Source: Erinaceus europaeus
Taxonomy: Eukaryota > Chordata > Mammalia > Eulipotyphla > Erinaceidae
NCBI RefSeq assembly: GCF_950295315.1
Contig: NC_080185.1
Span: forward strand, 43,189,387-43,253,386
Reading direction: 5' to 3'
Length of the DNA: 64,000 nt
Shown here: positions 1 through 11,376 of the stretch, piece by piece
Layout: each line of letters starts with the position of its first letter
Position numbering within the stretch: position 1 is the first letter of the stretch
Position numbers and translations under genes: made by a program
Notes under the pieces: model-generated
Told to the model about the DNA's origin: nothing
What the model saw: only the letters and a program-made list of their open reading frames with translations
Databases searched by the model: none

Positions 1-600
1 GAATAACAGCGAGCAATCACAGCTGCCATTTATTGAAGTTGGCTCTCTGGGGTTCACTTCATCAACACCTCACAAGAACCCTACAAGAGAGCCGAGATCC
101 ACACCAAATTAAGGAGGCCTCCTCAAAAGTAGAACCCACAGGAAATTAAAGAGAGTATGAGAAAAAAATAGGATAATTACAGAAGCAGCCCTGGGTACCC
201 AACCTCCCACAAATGGGAGGTCTAGCAAAGGAAGAGGTTGTGTGAGAAATAAAATAATGTCTCCAAAATGAAGGGTGGTGCTTGAGATCAACAGTGGAAT
301 AAGACATACAAGAAGGCATAGCATTAACTTTTACAACATCATGGATCAAAAGAAACCCCTCTCAGACACATCAAGGAAAAAACATAAACTAGACATGGAA
401 AATTGGAGATTACTAATGTATCAGACTTTTCAAAAGCAATACCAGAAAGAATGACATATTAGGATACTGTTTGGAAAAATCTGGAAGTAAATGGTTTCTG
501 ATTAGAAATTTTTCACCTTGTGAGAATTTACATTAGATATGAAGATATATTCAATCACAGAAAAGTTTTTATTAAAAATGCCTCTCGTGAAATTTTATTG
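1..600. other. Unassigned intergenic sequence
   Basis: AT-rich sequence with no credible coding potential. I recognise no repeat family here; the start (TTATTGAAGTTGGCTCTC and on) could be an old LTR or L1 remnant but I cannot name it. Confidence 0.4.
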
Positions 601-607
601 CCTTCTG

Positions 608-643
<36 letters not shown>

Positions 644-775
644 TCTCTATCTTTTACCAGAGCACTGCTCAGCTCGGGTTTATTTATGGTGGTATGGAGG
701 CTTGAACCTAGGACTTTGGAGTGTGAGGCCTGAGAGTCTCTTTGCATAACCATTATGCTATCTACTCCCACCCTG
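601..775 (-). mobile_element. Old tRNA-type SINE (family C) with TC microsatellite
   Basis: Minus-strand copy: ACCAGAGCACTGCTCAGCTC, TTGAACC and ATTATGCTATCTACTCCC are the reverse of a SINE whose head reads gggagatagcataatggtt. A (TC)n run at 611-649 is its pyrimidine-rich 3' part. A TTTC run follows at 787-820. Confidence 0.7.
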
Positions 776-825
776 CCTCCTGTTTTTCTTTCTTTCTTTC
801 TTACTTTCTTTCTTTTTTTTCAGGT

Positions 826-1945
826 TCTTTTTTTATTTATTTAAGAAATGATTAATTAACAAAACCATAGGGTGGGAAGGGTACAATTCCACACAATTCC
901 CACCACCCAATCTCATATCCAACCCCTCCCCTGATAGCTTTCCCATTCTCTATCCCTCTGGGAGCATGGACCTAGAGTCATTGTGGGTTGCAGAAGGTAG
1001 AAGGTCTGGCTTCTGTAATTGCTTACCCGCTGAACATGGGCGTTGACTGGTCGGTCCATACTCCCAGTCTGCCTCTCTCTTTCCCTAGTAGGATGGGTCT
1101 CTGGGGAAGCGGAGCTACAGGACACATTGGTGGGGTCTTCAATCCAGGGAAGCCTGGCCGGCATTCTGATGACATCTGGAACCTGGTGACTGAAAAGAGA
1201 GTTAGCATACGAAGCCAAATAAATTGTTGAGCAATCATGGACCCAAAGCTTGGAATAGTGGAGAGGAAGTGTTAGGGGGGTACTCACTGGAAACTCTAGT
1301 GTACTTCTGCTTTCAGGTATATATTTTGCAGTAGTTTACGGATACGTGTGAACATATGCTCTCGCTCACAGAAACTGATGTATATCTAGGTTTTGGGACT
1401 TTGTTAGAAAGTGAACCACCTGAGATGGAATTAGAGTATACTATGAAAGGAAAGGTCTCACCCGAGTAATGAAGCTGAAGGGTTGTCATTCCACACATGA
1501 AGTCTCTGGACACAATCTGAGCTGAAGCATGTTGAGGTGGCAATCGTGTTGGTTAGGTTGTGATTGGCAGATGCAATATTATTTGATATGGATTGGGAGA
1601 GGCATACAGGAAAGTGGGCTCTATCCTAAGGTTCCAGGATTGGGGGAAGTAGAGGCTCTATAGTGGAGATGTGAGATTCCTGCTGTCTTAGGGTTCAAAA
1701 AGACAATGGATAGTTAATGTTATCATCACATTATTAGGTAATTGGGTTAACTTTGAAAAGTCCTTTTGTTAGGGTTTGCTGTACAGTACCCAGTATCTTG
1801 TACATAGCTGTGCTATTGGTTGCTTCTGATCTACTTGGTCTAGGCTTTTGAGAGAGTCTGCATATCAATTACACAGCCTATATATTGAAAAGATTCAGTT
1901 TGTGTTTTGGAAAAACTTCAAGACATACAATTAATTTTCCCCCTC
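826..1945 (-). mobile_element. R-family A-tailed retroposon, long form 1
   Basis: The 3' tail (minus sense, low coordinates) is the sequence shared by all R copies here: CCATAGGGTGGGAAGGGTAC, ACAATTCCCACCACC, TAGCTTTCCCATTCT and CGCTGAACATGGGCGTTGAC. The body upstream of the tail (about 1240-1945) matches the body of the 31.4-32.5 kb copy in direct orientation (for example the shared CCCTAAGACAGCAGGAA stretch). It abuts the 3' end of the large L1 in the same orientation. Confidence 0.75.
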
Positions 1946-2168
1946 TCGTATTAATTAACTAGTGATTTATATGACTGCATTTTACTAGGAGTGTACATAA
2001 ACACCATTCCCACCACCAAAAGACTGTGACCCATCCCTCCCACCCACGTCCACCCCCCACTGTCCCAGGAAGCTGCATGTCTACCCCTCACCACAGGGTT
2101 TTTACTTTGGTGCCCTACTTACAATTTGGTCAGGTCCTGCTTTTAGTTTCCCTTTCAGATCTTCTTTC

Positions 2169-5100
2169 TCAACTTCTGTTGATGAGTGGAATCATCCCAT
2201 ACTCATCTTTATCTTTCTGACTTAGCTCACTTAACATAATTCCTTCTAGCTCTGTCCAAGATGGGTCAGAGAAGGTGGGTTCATTGTTCTTGATAGCTGC
2301 ATAGTATTCCATTGTGTATATATACCACAGCTTTCTCAGCCACTCATCTGTTGTTGGGCACCTGGGTTGCTTCCAGGTTTTAGCTATTATGAATTGTGCT
2401 GCTATGAACATAGGAGTACACACCTCTTTTTGGTTGGGTGTTATGGAGTCCTTGGGGTATAACCCCAGGAGAGGAATTACTGGATCATATGGAAGGTCCA
2501 TGTCTAGCCTTCTGAGAGTTTTACAGACTGCTCTCCACCGAGGCTAGACCAATTTACATTCCCACCAGCAATGCAAAAGGGTTCCTCTGTCCCCACAACC
2601 TCTCCAGCATTTGTTGCTGCTGTCCTTTTGATGTATGCCATTCTTACAGGAGTGAGGTGGTATCTTAGTGTTGTCTTAATTTGCATTTCTCTGACAATCA
2701 GTGACCTAGAGCAGTTTTTCATATGTTTGTTAGCCTTTTGGATCTCCTCTGTAGTGAATGTTTTGTTCATATCATTTGCCCATTTTTGGATGGGGTCATT
2801 TGCTTTTTTGGTGCTAAGTTTGCTGAGCTCTTTATATATTTTGGTGATTAGTTTCTTGTCTGATGTCTGGCATGTGAAGATCTTCTCCCATTCTGTGAGG
2901 GGTCTCTCTGTTTGTTTAATAGTTTCTTTGGATGTGCAGAAGCTTTTCAATTTGATGTAGTCCCATTGGTTTGTTTCTGCTTTAGTCTTCCTTGCAATTG
3001 GTTTTGATTCATCAAAGATGTCCTTGAGGTGTAGGTGGGAAAGTGTTTTACCAATGTTTTCCTCTAAGTATTTGATTGTTTCTGGTCTGACATCTAGGTC
3101 TTTGATCCATTTGGAGTTGATTTTTGTTTCTGGTTAGATAAGGTGGTTCAATTTATTTTATTTTTTTTTATTTAAGAAAGGATTAATTAACAAAACCATA
3201 AAGTAGGAGGGGTATAACTCCACACAATTCCCACCACCCAATGGTGGTTCAATTTCATTTTTCTGCATGTTACCACCCAGTTTTTCCCAGCACCATTTAT
3301 TGAAGAGAGTCTCCTTCTTCCATTTAATACTTTGGGCCCCCTTATCAAAGATTGGATGTCTATAGGTGTGGGGATTTATTTCTGGGCTTTCAATTCTGTT
3401 CCACTGGTCTGTGTGCCTATTTTTGTTCCAGTACCATGCTGTTTTGATGATGATGGCTTTATAATATAGTTTAAGGTCTGGGAGTGTGATGCCTCTATTT
3501 CTGTTTCTTTTCCTTAAGATGGTTTTGGCAATTCTAGGTGTTTTCATGTTCCAGATAAATGACTGTAGTGTTTGTTCTATTCTCTTAAAGAAGCTTGGTG
3601 GAACTTTGATGGGTATCACATTAAATTTGTATATGGCTCTGGGGAGAATATTCATTTTGATGATATTTATTCTTCCAATCATGAGCATGGGATATCTTTC
3701 CACTTCTTGGTATCAGTTTCTATTTCCTTGAGTAGCGACTCATAGTTTTCAGTATATACGTCTTTCACTTCTTTGGTCAACTTTATTCCTAGGTATTTGA
3801 TTGATTTTGCTGAAACAGTAAATGGGAGTTATTTCTGGATGTCTTCTTCTTCAGATTTAGTGTTTGCATAAAGAAATGCCACTGATTTTTGTACATTGAT
3901 TTTGTAGCCTGAGACCTTGCTATATTGCCTAATAACTTCCATTAGTTTTCTGCTGGATTCTTTAGGTTTTTCTATGTATCCTATCATATCATCTGCAAAT
4001 AGCGAGAACTTGACTTCTTCCCTTCCAATCTGTATTCCTTTAATTTCTTTCTCTTGCCTGATTGCTATGGCAAGAACTTCCAATACTATGTTGAAGAGTA
4101 ATGGTGATAGTGGACAGCCCTGTCTAGTCCCCGATCTGAGGGGGAATGCTTTCAGCTTCTGTCCATTGAGTATGATGTTGGCTGTAGGTTTGCTATATAT
4201 AGACTCCACTATCTTGAGGAATTTCCCATCCATTCCCTTTTTGTGTAGAGTTTTGAGCATGAATGGGTGTTGGATTTTGTCAAAGGCTTTCTCTGCATCT
4301 ATTGAGATAATCATGTGGTTTTTGGCTTTGCTTTTATTGATGTGGTGAATGACATTGATTGACTTATGGATGTTGAACCAGCCTTGCATTCCTGGGATGA
4401 ATCCCACTTGGTCGTGATGAACAATATTTTTGATATGTTGCTGTATCCGGTTGGCGAAGATTTTGTTTAATATTTTGGCATCTATGTTCATCAGCGATAT
4501 TGGTCTGTAGTTTTCCTTTTTTGTTCTGTCCCTATCAGCTTTTGGTATCAGGGTGATGTTGGCTTCATAGAAGGTTGATGGGAGTATTCCTGTTTCTTCA
4601 ATCTTTTGGAAAAGCTTAAGAAGTATGAGAACTAGGTGTTTCCTGAAAGTTTTGTAGAATTCATTTGTGAAGCCATCTGGTCCAGGACTTTTGTTGTTAG
4701 GGAGGTTCTTAATAACGGTTTCAATTTCTTTATCTGTGATTGCTGCATTTAGATTTTGTAGTTCTTCTTTGTTCAGTTTTGGAAAGGCATATGCTTCTAG
4801 GAATTGTTCCACTTCTTCCAGATTCTCTAGCTTGGTGGAGTATAGTTTTTTATAGAAGTTTCACAGGATTCTCTGGATTTCTGTGGTGTCAGTTGTGATA
4901 TCTCCTCCATCGTTTACAATTCTATTAATTTGAGTCTTCTCTCTTTTTTGTTTGGTGAGTCTGGCTAGGGGTTTGTCAATTTGTTTCATCTTTCAAAGAA
5001 CCAACATTTGGCTTCATTGATCTTTTGTATGGTTCTTTTATTTTCGATGTTATTTCTGCTCTAACTTTAGTGATTTCTGTCCTTCTGGATGCTTCAGGGT

Positions 5101-6086
5101 TCCTTTGTTCCTCTTCCTCTAAGTACTTGAGGTGTGCAGTAAGGTCGTTCATTTGAGCTTCTTCTTGGTGTTTAATATGTGATTGTATGGCTATAAGTTT
5201 CCCTCTCAGTACTGCTTTACTGTATCCCAAATATTTTGATAGGTTGTGTCTTCATTTTCATTTGTTTCGAGGAACATTTGAATTTCCTGCTTGAGTGAAT
5301 CTCTGACCCAGTGGTTCTTAAGGAGTATGTTGTTTAGTTTCCAAATTCTGTGACTTTTACTAATTGTCTGTTTGTTGTTAAATGTTTGTTTTACTCCACT
5401 GTGGTCTGAGAAGATACTTGGGATGATTTCAATGTTCTTGAATTTATTGATGCTCTCTTTGTGGCTAACATGTGGTCTATCCTTGAGTATGTGTTATGTG
5501 GATTTGAAAAGAAGGTATAATCCAGTTTTTTGGGGTGAAGGACTCTGAAAATGTCCAAGAGGTCTAGTCTATCAATCTCTTCATTCAATTCTCTTGTATC
5601 TTTGTTGGTTCTCTGCTTTGCTGATCTGTCTAAGTGTGAGAGTGGTGTATTGAAGTCTCCCACTATTATTGTATTACTATTAATGTATTTTTGAAATTCT
5701 TTCAGTAAGTGCTTGACGTATTTAGATAGTCCCTCACTGGGTGCATAGATGTTAATGATTGTTAAGTCTTCTTGGCTTATTGATCCTCTAATCATTATGT
5801 AATGTCCTTGCCTATCTTTTATTACTTTATTTAATTTAAAATCTATCGTGTCTGAGATGAGAATGGCTGTTCCTGCCCTTTTTTGTGGTCTGTTAGCCTG
5901 TATGATAGTTTCCCATCCTTTCACTTTAAGTCTGTGTTTATCTTGTTGTGACAGATGGGATTCTTGCAAGCAGCATATTGTTGGATTATGTTTTCTGATC
6001 CATCCCCCAACTCTGTGCCTCTTGATGGGTGAGTTTAAGCCATTGACATTTATTGATATTATGGATTTAATGTATTGTAGTGCCAT
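2169..6086 (-). pseudogene. L1 ORF2 remnant (endonuclease and reverse transcriptase)
   Basis: ORF2p is the nickase/reverse transcriptase that mobilises L1 and SINE RNAs. The start at 6086 (MALQYIKSIISINVNGLNSP) opens the AP-like endonuclease domain, with LQESHL, IVGDFNTPLS and SRIDHML visible. The reverse transcriptase block (4812-3829) shows [21 protein letters not shown] and the catalytic FADD motif. The C-terminal part (2501-2169) contains YTMEYYAAIKNNE. Removing the 101-base insertion and duplication leaves about 3.82 kb, close to a full ORF2, but it is split into at least six frames. Confidence 0.93.
3142..3255 (-). mobile_element. 5'-truncated R-family insertion inside L1 ORF2, with 13-bp target duplication
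   Basis: GGTGGTTCAATTT occurs at 3142-3154 and again at 3243-3255, flanking 88 bases (3155-3242). In minus sense the insert reads TTGGGTGGTGGGAATTGTG, continues to TTATGGTTTTGTTAATTAA and ends in an A-rich tail. This is the extreme 3' end of the R family. Target duplication, A tail and 5' truncation are the signs of L1-type retrotransposition. Confidence 0.93.
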
Positions 6087-6148
6087 TGTTCAAAAAAAAA
6101 TTTTTTCTTTGCTCTGATATATTGCCAGTATTATAGTAATGTTCTTGT

Positions 6149-7046
6149 TTATAAGAGGTCTTTTAGAACCTCTTTCAGGGCCGGTTTGGTGATGGTTGCC
6201 TCCTTTAACTGTTGTTTGTCTAAGAAAGTTTTGATACCTCCATCTAGTTGGAATGAAAGTCTAGCAGGATATATTACCCTTGGTTAAAACCCTTTTTCAT
6301 TCAGGGCTCAAGAGATATCTTGCCATTCTCTTCTGGCTTTTAGAGTTTGAGTGGAGAAGTCTGCAGATAATCTTATGGGTTTTCCCTTGTATGTGACCTT
6401 TTGTTTTTCTCTTGCAGCCTTTAGGATCCTTTCTTTATCCTTACTTCTTCTCATTGTGACTATGATGTGTCTTGGTGTCTTCAGGTCTGGGTTGATTCTG
6501 TTTGGTACTCTCTGGGCCTCTTGAATCTTGATGTCCATTCTGTTATTCAGGTCTGGGAAGTTTTCTTCTATTATTTCCTCTAGAATGTTTGCTTCCCTTC
6601 CTCTCTTTCTTCCTCTGGCAGGCCAATTATGCAAATGTTACTTCTTTTTAGATGTTGTTGTCTTCAGTGTCTCTCAATCTCTTTTTAAGCTCTTTCACCT
6701 CTTTCTTAGTTTTCTCTAACTCATCCTCTGTCTGACTAATTCTGTTTTCTGCTTCTGTTAGTCTGCTTTCCCTTGCCTCAGCTTCTTTCTTCATTACAGC
6801 TATTTCAGCTTTCAGTTCTCTAATTTCCTCAATATAATCAGTATTTTCCTTGGGGGTATCAACTGTTGTTTCCCTAATACTGCCATTCCTTTCCTCCAAT
6901 GTTGTTTTCATTTCTGTGATTAATAAATTTATTATTGCTTGCATACTTTTCTTATCTATGGTTACTTATGGTTGATTTGTAGTTTCTTCTGGGCTCTTGT
7001 CTTCATTCATTGGAGTAGCAGTTTTATTTGTTTTTGATCTACCCAT
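6149..7046 (-). pseudogene. L1 ORF1 remnant (RNA-binding chaperone)
   Basis: ORF1p is the trimeric RNA-binding protein of L1. The likely start ATG is at 7046 (MGRSKTNKTATPMNEDKS), with an in-frame stop soon after. A coiled-coil block (6944-6648) contains heptad-rich ENRISQTEDELEKTKKEVKE. The RNA-binding part (6634 downwards) contains IIEENFPDL, TPRHIIVTM, KGKPIRLSADFS and ARREW. The C-terminal part (LDKQQLKEA) ends at a TAA at 6149-6151. Several frameshifts disrupt it. Confidence 0.9.
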
Positions 7047-8665
7047 TTTTTTGATTTATGAGTTTCTTTTTTTATGCTCTGTTGTTCCTCAGCTGTTGTG
7101 TCTTGAGTACAAGCAACACTGTACTAAATACCTTTATGACAATTGCACTCACCAACCTCAGGAATTACAGTAGCAATTGAAGCAAGTATTGAAGCAGTTT
7201 AATCACTACCAGTTAGCCAAAAAATTTCTCCAATCCGTGAAAAAATAGTAGCCAAATCCCAGTGAAGAAGAAAGAGAAAAGAAAGAAGGGATAGCAAGAA
7301 TAGACAGTTCTGCAAATCTACTATCCACTGTATATTCTAGGGGTAACAAGAGGGGAAAGGGAAGTAGAGCAGAGATACACACATAGAGAGTCCACTCTGA
7401 GTCATATTTCTTCCCCAAAATAATTTACAAATTCTGAAAGGCAAAGAAGAAGGAAGGAAGAAGTGTATGACAAGATAAAAAAAGAAAAAGAAAAAAGAGA
7501 CAAGTGAGAGAAAAGGGAAAAGATAAGAAAAAGAGCAGTGAAAGGAAAGGTTTTTTTATTACTTTATTTTTAATTTAATTTAATTTATTTTAATTAGCTA
7601 GGAGGAGGAGGGAGGGGAGAGCCTGTAGAGGAGGTAAGGAGAGTAAGGAGGTAAGGATTAAGGAGACAAGTTCCTCCCACAATAGATAAGATGCCCACTA
7701 CCCTAGCACTGAAAGATACCCTAAGAGTTAATTCTGATCAACCTAAAGGGGAGGAAGATATATATCTTTATATAATATTAATAATAAAATAGAGCAGGGT
7801 AAAAAAAAACAACCCTGTCCCAGATTACCTCAAACCTCGTGATCAGAGGCAGCTGATTGTTAAGAATGAGAAAAAAAACCCTCAGGACTAGACAAAGATA
7901 GCTGAAATAGACAGTTATGCAAATCTACTATCCACTGTATATTCTAGGGGTGGCTAAAGGAGGAAGGGAAGTTGAGCAGAGACACTCGCAGTGAGAGTCC
8001 ACACTGAGTCAGAATTCTTCCCCCAAATAATTCCCAAATGTGTATCAGTGAATTCAAAAAAGCACACTGTTTGGTGGTGTGGGGCCTGGGGCCTGTGGCT
8101 TTGGAAGCTGTATGATTAAGGAAGAAAAGATGACAATGAGAAAAAGAAAAAAAAAGAAAGAGTGAGAAAAAAGAAAAAGATAAGAAAAAGAACACTCATA
8201 AAAGAGCAGTGAAAGGAAAGAGTTATTTATTTATTTATTTATTTTTAATAATTTAATTAGCTATGCGGGGTGAGGTGGGGGGGGTTGGCTACTTAGAAAG
8301 AAAAAAGGCCAGAGGTTTCAGAAGGGTATAGACTTAGAATGAATGATGCTCCCTGGTGGGACAGGAATTTGGTAAAGACAGAAGCTCAGCAGGGGAGCCT
8401 GCTAGGAGCCAGTCCCCAGGGACTGGTTATGGGGGGGAGAAGGGGGAGGAGGTGTGCTTTATAATTAAAAGGAAAAAAAATTTCCCCCTTTTTTCTATTC
8501 TATTTCTTAACCCAAATTAAGTTATAGTCATCTCTTTGGTGTCACCGCTAGGACCCCTTATTGACTGGCCCACTAAAGGCAGAAAATTCTACCATTTCCA
8601 GAAGATCTGGTCAGAGCTCAAGCCACTAGCAGCTTCTCAGTCTGCCATCTTCCGGGAACCCCCCC
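7047..8665 (-). promoter_or_regulatory. L1 5' UTR / internal promoter with two repeated units
   Basis: The region upstream of ORF1 carries an internal duplication. The block around 7295-7435 recurs at 7898-8045, sharing CTACTATCCACTGTATATTC, GAGAGTCCAC and CTGAGTCA; the GAGCAGTGAAAGGAAAG block at 7533 recurs at 8204. The spacing is about 607-671 bp, so the unit is about 0.6 kb. The outer end in sense reads GGAAGATGGCAGACTGAG, with an AAGATGG element like the YY1 site at the start of human L1 (analogy, not tested). Confidence 0.7.
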
Positions 8666-8689
8666 TTTCTTTCTTTTTTAAAAATATTT

Positions 8690-8904
8690 TAAATTATTTT
8701 TTTTAAATTTATTTATTATTAGAAAGAGACAGAGAGAAATTGAGGGGAAGGGAAGACAGAGATGGAGAGAGACAGAGAGACACCTGTAGCCCTGCTTCAC
8801 CACTCGTGAAGCTTTCCCCCTGCAGGTTGGGACCAGAGGCTTGAACCCAGGTCCTTGCATACTGCAGTGTGTGCGTTTAACCAGGTGTGCCACCACCTGG
8901 CCCC
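8690..8904 (-). mobile_element. SINE family A
   Basis: Minus copy of the A-type hedgehog SINE. In plus it shows TCACCACTCGTGAAGCTTTC, CCCCTGCAGGTTGGGACCAG, CTTGAACCCAGGTCCTTGC (reverse of the B box) and the reverse of the head at 8881-8904. Confidence 0.88.
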
Positions 8905-8940
8905 TCTTTCTTTCTTCCTTCCTTCCTTCCTTCCTTCTTC

Positions 8941-8995
<55 letters not shown>

Positions 8996-8997
8996 TT
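8905..8997. repeat. TTCC/TTTC microsatellite
   Basis: Tetranucleotide pyrimidine repeat directly abutting the SINE head; (TTCC) units change to a long (TTTC) run. Confidence 0.95.
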
Positions 8998-9080
8998 TTA
9001 ACCAGGGCACTTCTCCACTTTGGTTTATGGTGATGCTGGGGACTGAGCTTGGGATCTTTGGTGTCTCAGGCTAGAAAACT
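8998..9080 (-). mobile_element. Family C SINE fragment
   Basis: AACCAGGGCACTTCTCCAC and GTGATGCTGGGGACTGAGC match the reverse of the old C-type SINE body. Truncated. Confidence 0.6.
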
Positions 9081-9164
9081 TTACTTTTTTCAGAATATAT
9101 TATTTTATTATGTTGGACTTCAAAAGTGCAATATTAGTTTCACTATGCTACAGGCAAGGTATTC

Positions 9165-11035
9165 AAATTTTTACACTCTTTTTATTAGTGATTCAATATT
9201 GATTTACAAAATTACAAGATAACAGGGACAAAACTCTGCACTGCTCCCTCCACCACAGTTCTGAATCCCCAATCCCTCCATTGTAAACTACAGCAGTTCT
9301 CTTAAGGTTGCAGATATGGTTTAACTGTTATTCTATTCTTTCTACAACTATCTGTCTACTGTATATATTTGGCCATTTTTTTCTATGCTCCCATCGTCTA
9401 TTCCCATCCAAGTCACACATAACAGCTATTACTATATTCAAATGTCCCTCCCTTTTTCCTTTTATCTCTGGGTCCTGATGGAGTTCAGAGCCCTCTAGTC
9501 AACTTTCCCCCATCATTTCTCCTACACTGGGAGTATAGAACACATTTTTGGGGGGTGCAGAAGGTGGGAGTTCTGGCTTCTGCAGTTGCTTCTCCACTGG
9601 ACATGGGCATTGACAGGTCTATCCATACCCCCAGCCTATTTCGATCTTTCCTTAGTGGGGTAGGGCTTTGGGGAAGTGGGGTTCCAGGGCACATTGGTGA
9701 GGTCTTCTGCCCAGTGAAGTCAGGATGGAATCATGATAGCGTCTGCAATTTGGTGGCTGAAAGGCAGTAAGATATAAAGCAGGACAAAATAATTAATGAA
9801 CAGGAACCAAAAAGGTAGAAATAGAGCAGATGAAAATTGGTATCTTGTGGTCTGGGAGGTGGCACAGTGGATAAAGCATTGAATTCGAAGGCATGAGGTC
9901 TTGAGTTCAATCCCTGGCAGCACATGTATCACAGCGATGTCTGGTTCTTTCTCTCTCTTCTATCTTTCTCATGAATAAATAAATGAATTAATTATTTTTT
10001 AAAAAAAGAATAGGGATCTTAGGGTAGAAAGAAGCTAGGAAGTCTATATTAGGAATATTCCTAGGGACCAATTAGTATCATAGTTTTTGCTTGAATTTGA
10101 TAGCAAACATGGAGTTGGACAAAAATATTGTCTGAGAAGATTGTGTCAGAGTAGGGAAAAGGGCTATAATGTTAGATTAGGGCAGAAAAATAGCTCCCAA
10201 TCTTGATGAAAATCTATGAGTAAAATTAACTGTTTGACCCATCCACCTGACCCAAGGACCATATATATTTATATTTAGCACAGAAGCCTGTGTAACCCGA
10301 GTGACTGCCAGTCTGAGCTTGCAGTTCATAGTCACAGCTGGCAACATTGCAGGCTGTATTCATTTCAGGACCAATCTTCTTCAAGTGGCAGCATAGATGG
10401 CCTAACCTCCCTCTGGAGACTGGGGCAGTCCCTACCATTGCTACTTTGCACTAAAGGCAAAGTGTCCTGGAAAGTTCTGCAATAGGGGTTATGATGACAT
10501 TCTTGATGGATGTGATCAGTGATGGTGGGAAGAGGGAGCTATTAGAGGTCTAAGCCCATCATCTTTCTATGGAATCCAAGGATTCCCCGACTAGGGCCCC
10601 AGATGAAGAGGTGGTCTGATATTGACCAAAAAAATAATTTTTGAGTGAGCCAGTCTCCCTTATCCAGCTTTTGTAGTCCTCTCTTTATCTGATGACCTTA
10701 AATGTTCTCCCCGTTGCCCAACACTATCCTTTTACTTGAGGAAGGTGGGTCCTGAAATTGGGGCAGCTTGGAACATTCCTACTCATGACCACCGAATGTG
10801 AGCTCAGATCTACAGGGATGCAGAGGTCACATAGGCTCCTAAGCTGAATTTGGGCCCCAGATCACATCAAATCGATGGGGTTTACAGTCAACAATATTCA
10901 TACACCTTTCCCATATTTGGGAGCTACTCTCTTCCGATCCAGCTTTCTGGTCCTTTTTCCAGCCATAACATCACTAGTGAAGTAGGACGTAGCTGCCAGG
11001 ATTCTTGGGGATGAAGTAATGATAGGTGCTCAGAA
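9165..11035 (-). mobile_element. R-family retroposon, long form 2, with both inverted arms
   Basis: Sense is minus. The A-rich end (ACTAATAAAAAGAG in sense) lies at 9165-9185. The tail unit occupies 9470-9790. The body holds two related arms in opposite orientation: one at about 10120-10600 and one at about 10620-11035. The arm at 10898-10950 reads ATACACCTTTCCCATATTTG on plus, opposite to the tail. A SINE splits it at 9847-10010. This is the most complete long-form copy. Confidence 0.7.
9847..10010 (+). mobile_element. Family C SINE inserted in R element
   Basis: The head TCTGGGAGGTGGCACAGTGG, the B-box-like GAGTTCAATCCCTGG, CACATGTATCACAGCGATG, a CT-rich part and an ATAAATAAAT tail are complete. 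R sequence continues on both sides. Confidence 0.88.
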
Positions 11036-11169
11036 AAACAAATCAAGCCCTAAAAAATGAGACAAACCAAGTGGGAAAACAAAATAAGAGAAGGGCAATG
11101 AATGGAACTCTATGTGGATCAACAGCAAGCAATAAGGGATAATGCAAATATTTTTAAAAAATAGATTAA

Positions 11170-11372
11170 GGGGCTGGATAGTGGAGCACCTGGTTGAGTG
11201 CACATGTTATAATGTACAAGGACCTAAGTTCGAGCTCCTGGTCTCCACCTGCAAGGGGAAAACTTTGTGAGTGGTGAAGCAGTGTTGCAGGTGTCTCTCT
11301 CTCTCCCTATCACTCCTTTTCCTCTCAAATTTTGGCGCTCTCTCTCTCTGTCCAATAAATAAATAATTTTTA
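11170..11372 (+). mobile_element. SINE family A
   Basis: GGGGCTGGATAGTGGAGCAC head, AAGTTCGAGCTCC B box, AAGCAGTGTTGCAGGTGTC, CT-rich body and AATAAATAAAT tail. Confidence 0.88.
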
Positions 11373-11376
11373 TTTT

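Larger units (their letters stand above)
1940..8665 (-). mobile_element. Near full-length LINE-1, inactive
   Basis: A 6.7 kb L1 in minus orientation with 3' UTR (1940-2168), ORF2 (2169-6086), inter-ORF spacer (6087-6148), ORF1 (6149-7046) and a 5' UTR of about 1.6 kb ending at a G-rich start, GGGGGGTTCCCGGAAGATGG in sense. Sizes match a mammalian L1. Frameshifts and stops in both ORFs plus a foreign insertion at 3155-3242 show it is dead. It is the largest intact L1 in the window and retains its promoter end, which most genomic L1 copies lack. Confidence 0.92.

Noticed and set aside
2169..7046. Possibly active L1 element
   Set aside because: Both ORFs have multiple frameshifts or stops and ORF2 has a retroposon insertion.
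8905..8997. Regular tetranucleotide array as a CRISPR-like repeat
   Set aside because: Pure microsatellite without spacers in a mammalian genome.
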